Shown piece by piece: positions 1 to 8,529 of a stretch of 18,162 nt of DNA. A model generated the notes under the pieces. That model saw nothing but the letters and a program-made list of their open reading frames with translations. It was not told the origin of the DNA and did not search any database. A program made the translations under genes and the position numbers. The DNA is from Entrophospora sp. SA101 (Eukaryota; Glomeromycota; Glomeromycetes; Entrophosporales; Entrophosporaceae). Numbering within the stretch: the first letter of the stretch is position 1; every line of letters starts with the position of its first letter. The DNA is taken from the NCBI GenBank assembly GCA_958430865.1, contig CAUDNR010004270.1, positions 1 to 18,162 on the forward strand, written 5' to 3'.

Positions 1-290
1 AGAATATTGCAAAAATAGAGAGTTTTTGGTAAAATAGCCCATATTTAATAAAGTATCAGCACTTAAAGATTGGCAACTTTTGATAATGTCTTTAGATGAT
101 TGCCACTATATCTTTATTTTTATTTATATTATTATTTAACCTATTCTTATTTTCATTTTTTTCATTTTTTTTATTTTATTAATTCTATTTATTTATTAAT
201 AACGTGTATAATTATCTGAATTCGCGTTACGTCCTGTCTATTTAATTTTTATCAATTAATCCGTAGCACATTCATATTTATTTAATTTTA
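1..290. other. AT-rich stretch without a gene
   Basis: No coding signal on either strand. The sequence is mostly poly-A/T with ATTTATTT-type runs, ending where the long direct repeat begins. I see no recognisable promoter or RNA gene. Confidence 0.5.
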
Positions 291-406
291 TTTAGTAGAG
301 ATTAATGACGATTATCCCAGACTGGGCGGAATCGCCCAATTCGGACTAATATTAATATGTAAAGAACATGTATATAAAAAACTTGATTTCGACCTAATGT
401 AAAAGT

Positions 407-514
407 AACTTGGTAATAAGTTAATTAGTTTCGACTAAGGAAAACTTGGTAATAAGTTAATTAGTTTCGACTAAGGAAAACTTGATAACAAGTTAATTAG
501 TTTCGACTAAGAAA
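407..514. repeat. 36-bp tandem repeat, three units
   Basis: Units begin at 407, 443 and 479 with AACTTGGTAATAAGTTAATT (third unit AACTTGATAACAAGTTAATT) and end in TTTCGACTAAG. The equivalent place in R2 (about 3600-3640) has a single unit, so the array expanded or contracted after the duplication. Confidence 0.9.
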
Positions 515-798
515 ACTAAATAAATAAAATAAATATTTTATTTAAACTATTATCTTCTTTAACCAAAATTATTCGCTAATAACAAAATCAATTCGTTGAT
601 CCCTATTCATTCTGATCCACGCAAAAACAAAAAAATAATTGTTATCACCAATTAAAATACGCTCTCCCAAATTTAATCGGTGACACCACTATTAAAATTA
701 ATTTTAGCTATGAAAAACTATTTTGGCATTTTTGAATTTGGCAATGATCATTTATAAACAAAAATAATTTTGACTAACATGTATGTAATGAACATATA

Positions 799-981
799 CA
801 ATCAGTCTCCTATATAGTCACAACATAATATAGTCACATTTTTTTGTTAATTTGAAAAATTCCCTGCTACTAATTAATAATATTAAAAAAATGTCCTATA
901 TAGTCACAAACACTATAGTCATCAAAACTCTTGAAATTTCACTGTGGTCTTGAGGTGTGTGACTATATAGAAGTCTGACTG
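799..981. mobile_element. MITE with 23-25 bp inverted ends, TA flanks (copy in R1)
   Basis: The left end CAATCAGTCTCCTATATAGT and the reverse complement of the right end, CAGTCAGACTTCTATATAGT, agree at most positions. A TA dinucleotide flanks each side (797-798 and 982-983), which fits a Tc1/mariner or pogo-type target-site duplication. The internal 130 bp has no ORF and contains more copies of CTATATAGTCACA. At 183 bp it is non-autonomous; the superfamily assignment is inferred from the TA flanks only. Confidence 0.75.
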
Positions 982-1123
982 TAGTATCTAAATTAACAAA
1001 TATACGCCTGAAGATCTTGACAATAATAATATAATAGTAATAAAATAAAAAATTGATAGATAACTATTAAGTTCACATCCAAAAATATATTAATTAACCA
1101 ATCCAATTAATTAAACCTTATAT

Positions 1124-1730
1124 GGCAAAATAGGTCTTAAACTTTTTTTTATTAAATGTATAGTTGGATGAAGTCTCATTAATTGAACCTTGTCTGATAT
1201 CTCTATTAAATGATATATGGGGTGTCTTCTTGCTAACCAAATGGGAGAAAATATTCTTCTTGCTGCATTTCTTAACAAAAGCTGGTTATTCTTATGCCTG
1301 TTCTAAAATTAATGATTGCTTGTATATAGATAAATATCTGTTCAAAAATTAGTATAAATACAATTGTAATAAATTAATTGACAAATTAATATTTACCTGT
1401 TCATATTTAAATTGATAAAACAGATCATTTTGTTCTTTAGCCCAAGTGATATAACCTTTTGCTGATGAAGTTGATTGACTTTTTTACATATGGTCACACA
1501 AGCTCTAAGGCCATTGCTTGTCAACAAATATTGCAAATAGAATCCCAATATTTGTGATAATTATGACATTTTTTGAAATATAAAAGCTGAGCTTCTGTTC
1601 TGTAGCCTTGACACTTTGCAAAATATTTAAAATCAATTTCACTAAATTATTGTTTTTAAAAGAAAACAAAACAACAAACAAATAAATAACATATATATTT
1701 TAAATTTACTGATTCAATTCAACATATGCA
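1124..1730 (-). pseudogene. 3' exon fragment of unclassified repeat-family gene (copy in R1)
   Basis: The minus strand repeats the 3' exons seen in R2. It holds AYVELN followed by a GTAAAT donor next to the junction, a Cys/His-containing segment including KCHNYHKYWDSICNIC around 1560-1600, and a segment ending FKYEQ before a GTAAAT donor near 1395. A further segment reads RIFSPIWLARRHPIY around 1220. Frames are broken by stops and shifts. The fragment is cut off at 1730, where hAT sequence begins, so this copy has lost its whole 5' part. Function unknown; see 4252-6330 for the longer copy. Confidence 0.6.
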
Positions 1731-3152
1731 GATATTAGCAGTCAGCTAAATTTGTTTTATCTGATTCTAGAATTTCAATCCCTTCTTTTATTGGTTTTAG
1801 AATTAAATTTAAGTTTTTTAAATTCTTAAAAAAATTTCTTCCATTTAAAATATTCAAAACATCATCATTAGTTATGATATCAGGATTCTCATTTAATATC
1901 TGAATAAATAAAAGAGTAAATAAAACAAATCGATTAAAACAATGCATTTACTAATTTACTACAAATTATCATCATTGCTTGCTAATTGAAATACAGGTTG
2001 CAATCTTATAATAGAAGTTGTGGATACATAAATTGAGGTCCATCTGGTTTCAGTGTACTTTTTTAGGCTTCCTCCAGTAATATTTAACGTTTTAATGTAG
2101 CTTTCAAGCAAATTGCTGGCTTAGTATGATTTTTTAAAAAAATTGATAATTTTTTTGCACTTGAAGACTAAAGTTTTCGCAAATTCATGTTTTAGTAAAT
2201 CTTTTGTTATAAGATTAAAACAGTGAGCAATACACTAATGTTCAATATTTAGTAGTTTTTAACTCTCTGGCAAGTTTAACATTATTAGCACAATAGCTGA
2301 CAGTTTTTCTACACCAATTTCTAAAATAATCGATTCAATTTGATCAGACAAAAAAACTCCAGTATGAGAACTTCCTGAAAAATCACATAACTTGTATGTA
2401 TAACTTTTTCTTTGAGGAGTTATAATGACAAAATTCCAGATTGACTTGTTCTTAGAATTGGACCGCCCATCTAGAGCTAAATATGATTATGGATATGGTT
2501 ATTAATCAACAATTATAAAATTGTTAAAAATATATATTTACCAAGAGTCTTATTTTTATTTTTTTCAATATCCTGGTCTATTTTTCTATTCACATGAATC
2601 ACTTCATCATTTAAATAATTAATTGATAATTTTTTACAATTTGATGGTTGATAAGCTGGATGTAATTTTTTTAAAAAATCTACAACATATGGGTTCTCAA
2701 TAGTGTTATATGGAATGCCAGCCATTACAAAAGTATGAATTAAAGATTTATTGATGCTTTCTTCTCTCTCTTTTGTAAGGGTTTACTTTCATAGAATTCA
2801 GATAAAGAAACTTGATGATTATTTAAATTTTTGTTATTGGATGTTGAATAATGAGAATCTTGAGCTTTTTTTTGATTGTTTCTAGACCTACTCTTTTCAA
2901 TTATCGAATTCAAATAATATTTACGAATTTCCTCATCACACTCAACACATTCTCTTGCTAAATGCTTTTCAAGAACATTCGGATATCCAACTTCAAAATA
3001 TTTCAAGCAGTAATTGCACTTAGCATTGTAATGGCCTTTATTATTTTTAATTTCAGGTCCTTTTAAAAAATGTTCCCAAACTTGAGATAATGGTCTTCCG
3101 CCAAATGTCTTAAACCTGCACCTTCACTAGGAGACAAATCTGTATCAGACAT
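1731..3152 (-). pseudogene. hAT-type transposase relic (BED finger and DUF659 region), broken and truncated
   Basis: Start ATG is at 3152. After about 20 codons a frameshift leads into GRPLSQVWEHFLKGPEI and a BED-type zinc finger: CNYC near 3015-3004, then HLAREC further on and EEIRKYYLNSI. Next comes a Ser/Asn/Lys-rich linker down to about 2740. A further block (about 2486-2265) reads LALDGRSNSKNKSIWNFVI and later FSGSSHTGVFLSDQIE, matching the DUF659 domain of hAT transposases (Asp followed by a strand, then conserved Asp-Gln-Ile-Glu). The final block (1947-1735) ends ILESDKTNLADC, typical of the region before the hAT C-terminal domain. Several stops and frameshifts interrupt it, and the C-terminal dimerisation domain is missing because R1 begins at 1730. 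Inactive as a transposase. The homology is from recognised motifs, not a search. Confidence 0.8.
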
Positions 3153-3246
3153 TAGAAAATATATATTTAATTTTATAAAGTTGGTTATAACAAGATGTAA
3201 TTAATAAATCAATAATAAGATGGGAGAAAAAAAAATTTTTTTATTT

Positions 3247-3395
3247 GTTGTTTCGGGAGAGTTTAGGTTTCTGGAGTTTCTGGAGTTTCTGGGGGAGTTT
3301 AGGTTTCGGGAATTTAGGGAGTTTAGGTTTCGGATTTTTCACAGAAACTAGGTTCTTCTCCTGAAACTATTTCGGGAAGCCAAAAGAGTTTCGGG
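3247..3395. repeat. Degenerate GTTTCGGG / GGAGTTTCTGG tandem array
   Basis: Interleaved copies of GGAGTTTCTGG, GGGAGTTTAGGTTTCGG and GTTTCGGG fill this stretch, with a relatively G-rich plus strand against an AT-rich background. It lies between the 5' end of the hAT relic and the start of R2. No coding potential seen. Confidence 0.75.
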
Positions 3396-3431
3396 TCACA
3401 TCATTGTTTAGTAGAGATTAATGACAATTCT

Positions 3432-3566
3432 CCCGGAACGGGCGGAATCGCTCAAAACGTGTGGATTCGCCCAGGTACAAAGTGAACGAATTCGCGCAAT
3501 CTGAGCGAAAACGCACAATTTGAGCGGAATCGCCCAAACCGAGCGGAATCGCGCAATTCGGGCTAA
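3432..3566. repeat. GCGGAATCGC short tandem array
   Basis: About six degenerate units of roughly 21 bp built on GAGCGGAATCGCCCAAAC. A related single unit in R1 (320-340) forms the perfect hairpin TGGGCG-GAAT-CGCCCA. CpG is far denser here than in surrounding DNA. No coding potential seen. Confidence 0.8.
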
Positions 3567-3926
3567 TATGTAAAGAACTTGATTTCGACCTAATGTAAAA
3601 GTAACTTTCTCATAAGTTAATTAGTTTCGACTAAATAAGACTAAATAAATAAAATAGAAATATTTTATTTAAAATTTTTATCTTCTTTAACCAAAATTAT
3701 TCGCTAATAACAAAATCAATTCGTTGATCCCTATTCATTCTGATCCACGCAAAAACAAAAAAATAATTGTTATCACCAATTAAAATACGCTCTCCCAAAT
3801 TTAATCGGTGACACCACTATTAAAATTAATTTTAGCTATGAAAAACTATTTTGGCATTTTTGAATTTGGCAATGATCATTTATAAACAAAAATAATTTTG
3901 ACTAACATGTATGTAATGAACATATA

Positions 3927-4109
3927 CAATCAGTCTCCTATATAGTCACAACATAATATAGTCACATTTTTTTGTTAATTTGAAAAATTCCCTGCTACTA
4001 ATTAATAATATTAAAAAAATGTCCTATATAGTCACAAACACTATAGTCATCAAAACTCTTGAAATTTCACTGTGGTCTTGAGGTGTGTGACTATATAGAA
4101 GTCTGACTG
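3927..4109. mobile_element. MITE, same element as at 799 (copy in R2)
   Basis: Identical in sequence and relative position to the element in R1, so it was already present when the long unit was duplicated. Flanking TA dinucleotides are at 3925-3926 and 4110-4111. Confidence 0.75.
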
Positions 4110-4251
4110 TAGTATCTAAATTAACAAATATACGCCTGAAGATCTTGACAATAATAATATAATAGTAATAAAATAAAAAATTGATAGATAACTATTAAGT
4201 TCACATCCAAAAATATATTAATTAACCAATCCAATTAATTAAACCTTATAT

Positions 4252-6330
4252 GGCAAAATAGGTCTTAAACTTTTTTTTATTAAATGTATAGTTGGATGAA
4301 GTCTCATTAATTGAACCTTGTCTGATATCTCTATTAAATGATATATGGGGTGTCTTCTTGCTAACCAAATGGGAGAAAATATTCTTCTTGCTGCATTTCT
4401 TAACAAAAGCTGGTTATTCTTATGCCTGTTCTAAAATTAATGATTGCTTGTATATAGATAAATATCTGTTCAAAAATTAGTATAAATACAATTGTAATAA
4501 ATTAATTGACAAATTAATATTTACCTGTTCATATTTAAATTGATAAAACAGATCATTTTGTTCTTTAGCCCAAGTGATATAACCTTTTGCTGATGAAGTT
4601 GATTGACTTTTTTACATATGGTCACACAAGCTCTAAGGCCATTGCTTGTCAACAAATATTGCAAATAGAATCCCAATATTTGTGATAATTATGACATTTT
4701 TTGAAATATAAAAGCTGAGCTTCTGTTCTGTAGCCTTGACACTTTGCAAAATATTTAAAATCAATTTCACTAAATTATTGTTTTTAAAAGAAAACAAAAC
4801 AACAAACAAATAAATAACATATATATTTTAAATTTACTGATTCAATTCAACATATGCATGAAGCATGTTCATTTCTTCATGTAATTGACCAGGTACAAGA
4901 ATCAACCAAGGAAATTTTTGTTTTAATTTGGTAGCATGATAATATGGAACACCATCACATACTACAACCATCCATTCACATGATCCATTCTTTATTCCTG
5001 ATTTTTTTTCTGTGTGATAAAGAAATTTCTCCACATTTGCAACTGAATTAGGGTTAAGGCTCCGCATGAGCTGGCTCGCAAGCCAAATAACTTAGGCAAT
5101 ATTTATCAAAGCCATTTTGAGAATTCATGTTTCTGGTAAGGTCATCATCAATTTTGTTAAATGATTGCATTTTTTATGTTTTTAATTGATCAATTATTTC
5201 ATTAAGAAAGTGATAAAGTTCATTGTCAAATTCTTGTTGAATTTGAGGTGAAGGGCTCAAAAGTTTTTATATTGATCATGTGTAAGTGTTATACAACCAT
5301 GGTTCTTGTGCATGTTGTATTTTAATCTCTGATCCTATATTAAATGCAACAAAACTTGTTACAATATGATATACCATAGTATTAAAACCACAATCTAAAT
5401 AATTCTTTTGACCTTTCTTTTCATTGTCAAAGGCCATAAATAGAAGTCCTTCAGGTAGGGGTTCTTCTCTATCTGATAAGCTCTCTAACCACTTTTGGAA
5501 GTGAGAATAACCTCCTCCACTTGTTATATGATTATCAATATTTATCACTTTTTTGGATCATGCTAGTGAATATTTGATAGCAGATTCTAAAAGATTAATT
5601 TCTGATACATATTTCCCATGACGTCATCCATATATTGCATCAACTGCAACAGATCTTTTAAAAAGTTTTTCTTGGTTTAGGTCATCAGAATTATAACTAT
5701 TTTGAGTTGGAGTTTCAATGAATTTCACAACAACTTGATTATGTTGATTAACCAAGTTGAAGTGTGTAATTCATAAGATTTTCTAATGAAAATCTATTAC
5801 TATGTCATCATAAATTGATTCACACTCAGCATTTTCAATTTCTTTATAGCTTCTATATATGTTTTTGTTGATTGCTAAAACATGAATCTCATTGTTCAAG
5901 GAGTTATTTATTTTTGCTAAATTGCTCTTCATATAGACTCTGAATTTCATTTAAGTGATTATAAGTATCTAAATCCTTTTTTAATTCTGATATTTCATGT
6001 CCATAATTTTCTAATTGTTGTTGTAGTTGCATGATTTTATTATTAAGATCCAAAACAATTATTGATTATTTTTGACATTCTGATTCATTCACTTTACAAC
6101 TTCACTTTGAATCAATTTGATGCCCTTTGAAGGATCTAGATAATTTAATGTAACAGCCATTCCAAATGCAATGGAATTTTTTTCTGTAGTTTCATGATCA
6201 ATAATTAAATTAAGATAAGTATAAGTTGGATTATTGGACTTAACAGGTTTGTTTAATTTCATATAACACTCCCGGGTAATTTCAGCATCCTTAAATCTTT
6301 GTTCTTATTTTTGTGTAACTTGCCGATTGA
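4252..6330 (-). pseudogene. Unclassified multi-exon repeat-family gene, broken; possibly transposon-derived
   Basis: The minus strand shows a chain of coding-like blocks. From the 5' side these are: KLNKPVKSNNPTYTYLNLI (about 6250); a short coiled-coil-like block with LQQQLENYGHEISELKKDL (about 6020-5950); FKRSVAVDAIYG, then an in-frame TGA at 5624-5626; HGKYVSEINLLESAIKYSLA, then TGA at 5558-5560; VINIDNHITSGGGY with GLLFMAFDNEKKGQKNYLD; an Asn/Leu-rich block to about 5090; and SLNPNSVANVEKF followed by VVVCDGVPYYHATKL and LVPGQLHEEMNMLHAYVELN (5050-4840). After a GTAAAT donor the 3' exons lie inside R2, ending with RIFSPIWLARRHPIYHLIEI and MRLHPTIHLI. Blocks are separated by stops and at least two frameshifts, so it is not functional. 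Acidic residues in VVVCDG and FDNE could belong to an RNase H-like fold, but I cannot assign a transposase family. The 5' end is cut at 6331 by a hAT terminus. The 3' limit is approximate. Confidence 0.6.
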
Positions 6331-6560
6331 GGCTCCGAACGAATCAATTAAATCCGAACCAATTCGAATGGATTCGAATTCGGATTGATTTGATTTGATT
6401 CGATTCGAACGGATTCAAATATATTAATATAATTTGGTTCGATTCGGTTCGAACGGATTCGAATATATAATTTGATTCAATTCGGACTGATTCGAATATA
6501 TAATTCGATTTGAACTGATTTGATTTGATTCAAACTGACTGGTTCGAATCTATAATAATA
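6331..6560. mobile_element. hAT-like terminus with GATTCGAA subterminal array
   Basis: Begins GGCTCCGAACGAATCAATTA and continues as about ten degenerate copies of TTCGATTCGAACGGATTCGA-type units. The reverse complement of two other places in the window (ending near 15459 and at 16080) begins with closely similar sequence, so these are ends of one element family. GGCTC-type inverted ends are common in hAT elements, and hAT coding relics sit on the inner side here and at 14921. No matching 8-bp target duplication could be confirmed. Confidence 0.6.
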
Positions 6561-6696
6561 ACTGAATTGAATCAAATACACTATATATAATAAATGAAAA
6601 ATCTTTATATTTTATAATTTTATTTACAAAAATATTTTTTATTTTATATTTATTTATATAGTATAAATATTGAAAAATCCAAAAAAAATTTTTTAC

Positions 6697-6839
6697 CTGG
6701 AGCAATAATTGCATCTTGCCTTTCCATCTATGGTTGTAAAATGATTCCACGCAATGCTTCTTGTTCTTCTTGCTGTGCTTGTTGAAGAAATTGAAGTTGA
6801 AGAAGCATCATTTTCGACCATGAAATCATTATCATTCAT
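6697..6839 (-). pseudogene. Lone BED zinc-finger exon of a hAT-type gene
   Basis: ATG at 6839 opens a 143-bp exon encoding a Ser/Thr-rich leader and then SIAWNHFTTIDGKARCNYCS, the first half of a BED finger (Trp, Phe and the CxxC pair). It ends exactly at AG|GTAAAA, a good splice donor at 6696. No acceptor or continuation follows: the next 140 bp are AT-rich and run into the subterminal array ending at 6331. The best reading is an internally deleted hAT element that keeps its first exon and its 3' terminus. The His pair of the finger would have been in the lost exon. Confidence 0.6.
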
Positions 6840-6957
6840 TAGTAAAATTAGTACTTATTATTTTAGATTTAATGAATTGTAAATCGTGTTATTTTTTTAC
6901 TCATTATTAATAATATAGGTCACACGACCATTAATATTAATATCAAGGGGTCTGATT

Positions 6958-7013
6958 CATTTCGTCGACAGTCATTTCGTCGACACCCATTTCGTCGAAT
7001 GTTCATTTCGTCA
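6958..7013. repeat. CATTTCGTCGA tandem repeat, four units
   Basis: Units start at 6958, 6973, 6988 and 7004, i.e. a 15-16 bp period with core CATTTCGTCGA. The last unit is truncated to CATTTCGTCA. It immediately precedes the coding remnant on the opposite strand. Confidence 0.9.
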
Positions 7014-7028
7014 CAAAAAAAAACTTCA

Positions 7029-7172
7029 TTAAACAAATTTCTCCTCGCACTTCCCACACACTCCGCTTTCCTCACCTAACTTCTTAACTAACTTCCCACA
7101 CTCCTCACATCTAACTCGTTCGGTCTCTGGCTCGAGGATGAAATAATTTTCGACGAAGTAAACGCGACCGAT
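7029..7172 (-). pseudogene. C-terminal gene remnant with CxxC...CxxC motif
   Basis: Minus-strand open frame of 47 codons ending TAA at 7029-7031, without an ATG and bounded upstream by TGA at 7173-7175. It reads VENYFILEPETERVRCEEC, then GKLVKKLGEESGVC-GKC and EEKFV at the end. Two CxxC pairs separated by about 14 residues look like a small zinc-ribbon-type knuckle. It is rich in charged residues and CpG compared with its AT-rich surroundings, which argues for real coding origin. The missing 5' part could be a lost exon or a truncation. Family not recognised. Confidence 0.45.
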
Positions 7173-8529
7173 TCAAAACAATATTAATATCGAAATATTT
7201 AACGTTAAAATATAAAATTAATATATATAGTAATTATTTTTATTTATATAAAAAAAAAGGTAGAATTGAGATCACATCGTAACAAACAATTCTGAAAATG
7301 ATAAAAAAGTATCGAAATGGAAACATATATACAATCAATCAATTAATTTTTAAAAAGCACTATTCATTATTGTTTTATTGTTTTTAAGGTAAATATTTTA
7401 TCGTTAAACTTCCCATCATTAACATTATATGGCAACTTGGAATATCATAAATAATGCGTGATGAAAAATATTAATGCAATGTAGGGGGTTTATTGGTGTG
7501 TATCTTACGAATAGTCTGTATTGTTTAATATGTTTAAACATTTCATCAATCTTTGACAACGTTTAGTATTAGGAATTTCAATAGCATTTAGGAATTTCGA
7601 CATCAATTAGACCTTCGACAGCTTAAATGTCGAATGACAGAATATTTCGACTAATAAATAACATCAAATGTATCACATAATCATCATAAATACTGAATTC
7701 TTTATGTGATGTAATTAATGTTCACCTGTTGCAGTATGTCCCATATTATTTAAAAAAATATATATCAAGAGGTTTTTTTTCCATTATCGACTGACAATTT
7801 GATTGGTTTAAATATTCAGTGGCAAGCGATGTGTCTTTAAACTAAAAAGTCTTGGTTGATTTCTTTAACAATAAAGAAATCTATTGTTTTTTTTTAATGA
7901 AACCAAGAATAAGCTTTACACTTTCAAAAACGGGTTTTATCTTTTTTTAATGTCATCTTGCTAGCGTATATATTTCTTGGTCGGATTTGGTTAATCGTAA
8001 CTGCATTTAATTGTGGTTGCATATGCCATTATTATCTATAAATAATAATACTATCAATACCTGAATTTTGATTATTATTATTTTATATACAATTGGTTTA
8101 GGTGAAATGACAAATGAAACTGTTATTGGTGAAGTTGTATTTCGACTAAATGGTATAATGTTCCTAATGTTTCGAGGATGGCAAATTAGAGAAAGTTTTT
8201 TCTCGAATGATCAAGTTTTGATTGATAATATTTATGACAATTTTTTTAAAGCGAGTCATATTTTTCAATGGAGAATCGGCAGTTAGTGTGTTCAACGTCG
8301 CACGACAGATATAAATGTTTATTTAAGTTGAACGTATATACTTTATTTAATAATAATAGTAATGGTAAAAAAATGGTACTAAAAATCCAAAGAAAAGCTA
8401 AAATTATATGATGATTTTTACCAATCATACACACATAATTTCCTAATATTTATGCATTTTAATATTAGCCTGAAACAAAAAATAAACACCACTCTTACAA
8501 TTCCAATTCTTGGTACCATTAATAAAAAT
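7173..8529. other. Intergenic region, no supported gene
   Basis: AT-rich. A 60-codon ATG-initiated plus-strand frame at 8107-8286 is the only notable open stretch; its composition does not look convincingly coding and I recognise no motif. Around 7590-7650 several scattered TTCGAC/GTCGAA hexamers echo the array at 6958 without forming an array. The right end (about 8290-8529) is likely the 3' untranslated region of the zinc-finger gene. Confidence 0.4.

Larger units (their letters stand above)
291..1730. repeat. Long direct repeat, copy 1 (R1)
   Basis: This 1440-bp unit recurs at 3407-4858 in the same orientation. From 561 to 1730 the two copies run base for base at a constant offset of 3128, and I saw no difference by eye. 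The outer part (291-560) is shared but diverged: it starts with TTTAGTAGAGATTAATGAC in both copies, then differs by tandem-unit expansions. R1 ends abruptly after AACATATGCA at 1730; beyond that point the copies have unrelated neighbours. Read on the minus strand, the unit carries 3' exons of the gene described at 4252-6330, so it is not just non-coding DNA. Near-identity implies a recent duplication, gene conversion, or an assembly artefact. Confidence 0.95.
3407..4858. repeat. Long direct repeat, copy 2 (R2)
   Basis: Second copy of the unit at 291-1730. The block 3689-4858 appears identical to 561-1730. The left 280 bp differ by an expanded GCGGAATCGC array and a single 36-bp unit. Unlike R1, this copy continues at its right edge directly into the upstream coding sequence of the same gene (MLHAYVELN spans the edge at 4858), so R2 is probably the original context and R1 the derived copy. 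Confidence 0.95.

Noticed and set aside
1164..1352. 62-codon plus-strand frame, identical in both long repeats (also 4292-4480)
   Set aside because: It lies antisense to better coding-like exons (RIFSPIWLARRHPIY on the minus strand); no motif, and duplication explains the identity.
5050..5085. AAGGCTCCGCATGAGCTGGC as another hAT terminus
   Set aside because: It lies within the coding blocks of the unclassified gene (SLNPNSVANVEKF region) and lacks the adjoining GATTCGAA array.
6958..7013. Short regularly spaced repeats that could suggest a CRISPR array
   Set aside because: Units are contiguous with a 15-16 bp period and no spacers; the genome is eukaryotic.
8107..8286. 60-codon ATG-initiated plus-strand frame
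   Set aside because: No recognisable motif or signal, no supporting splice or neighbour context; lengths like this are expected by chance.
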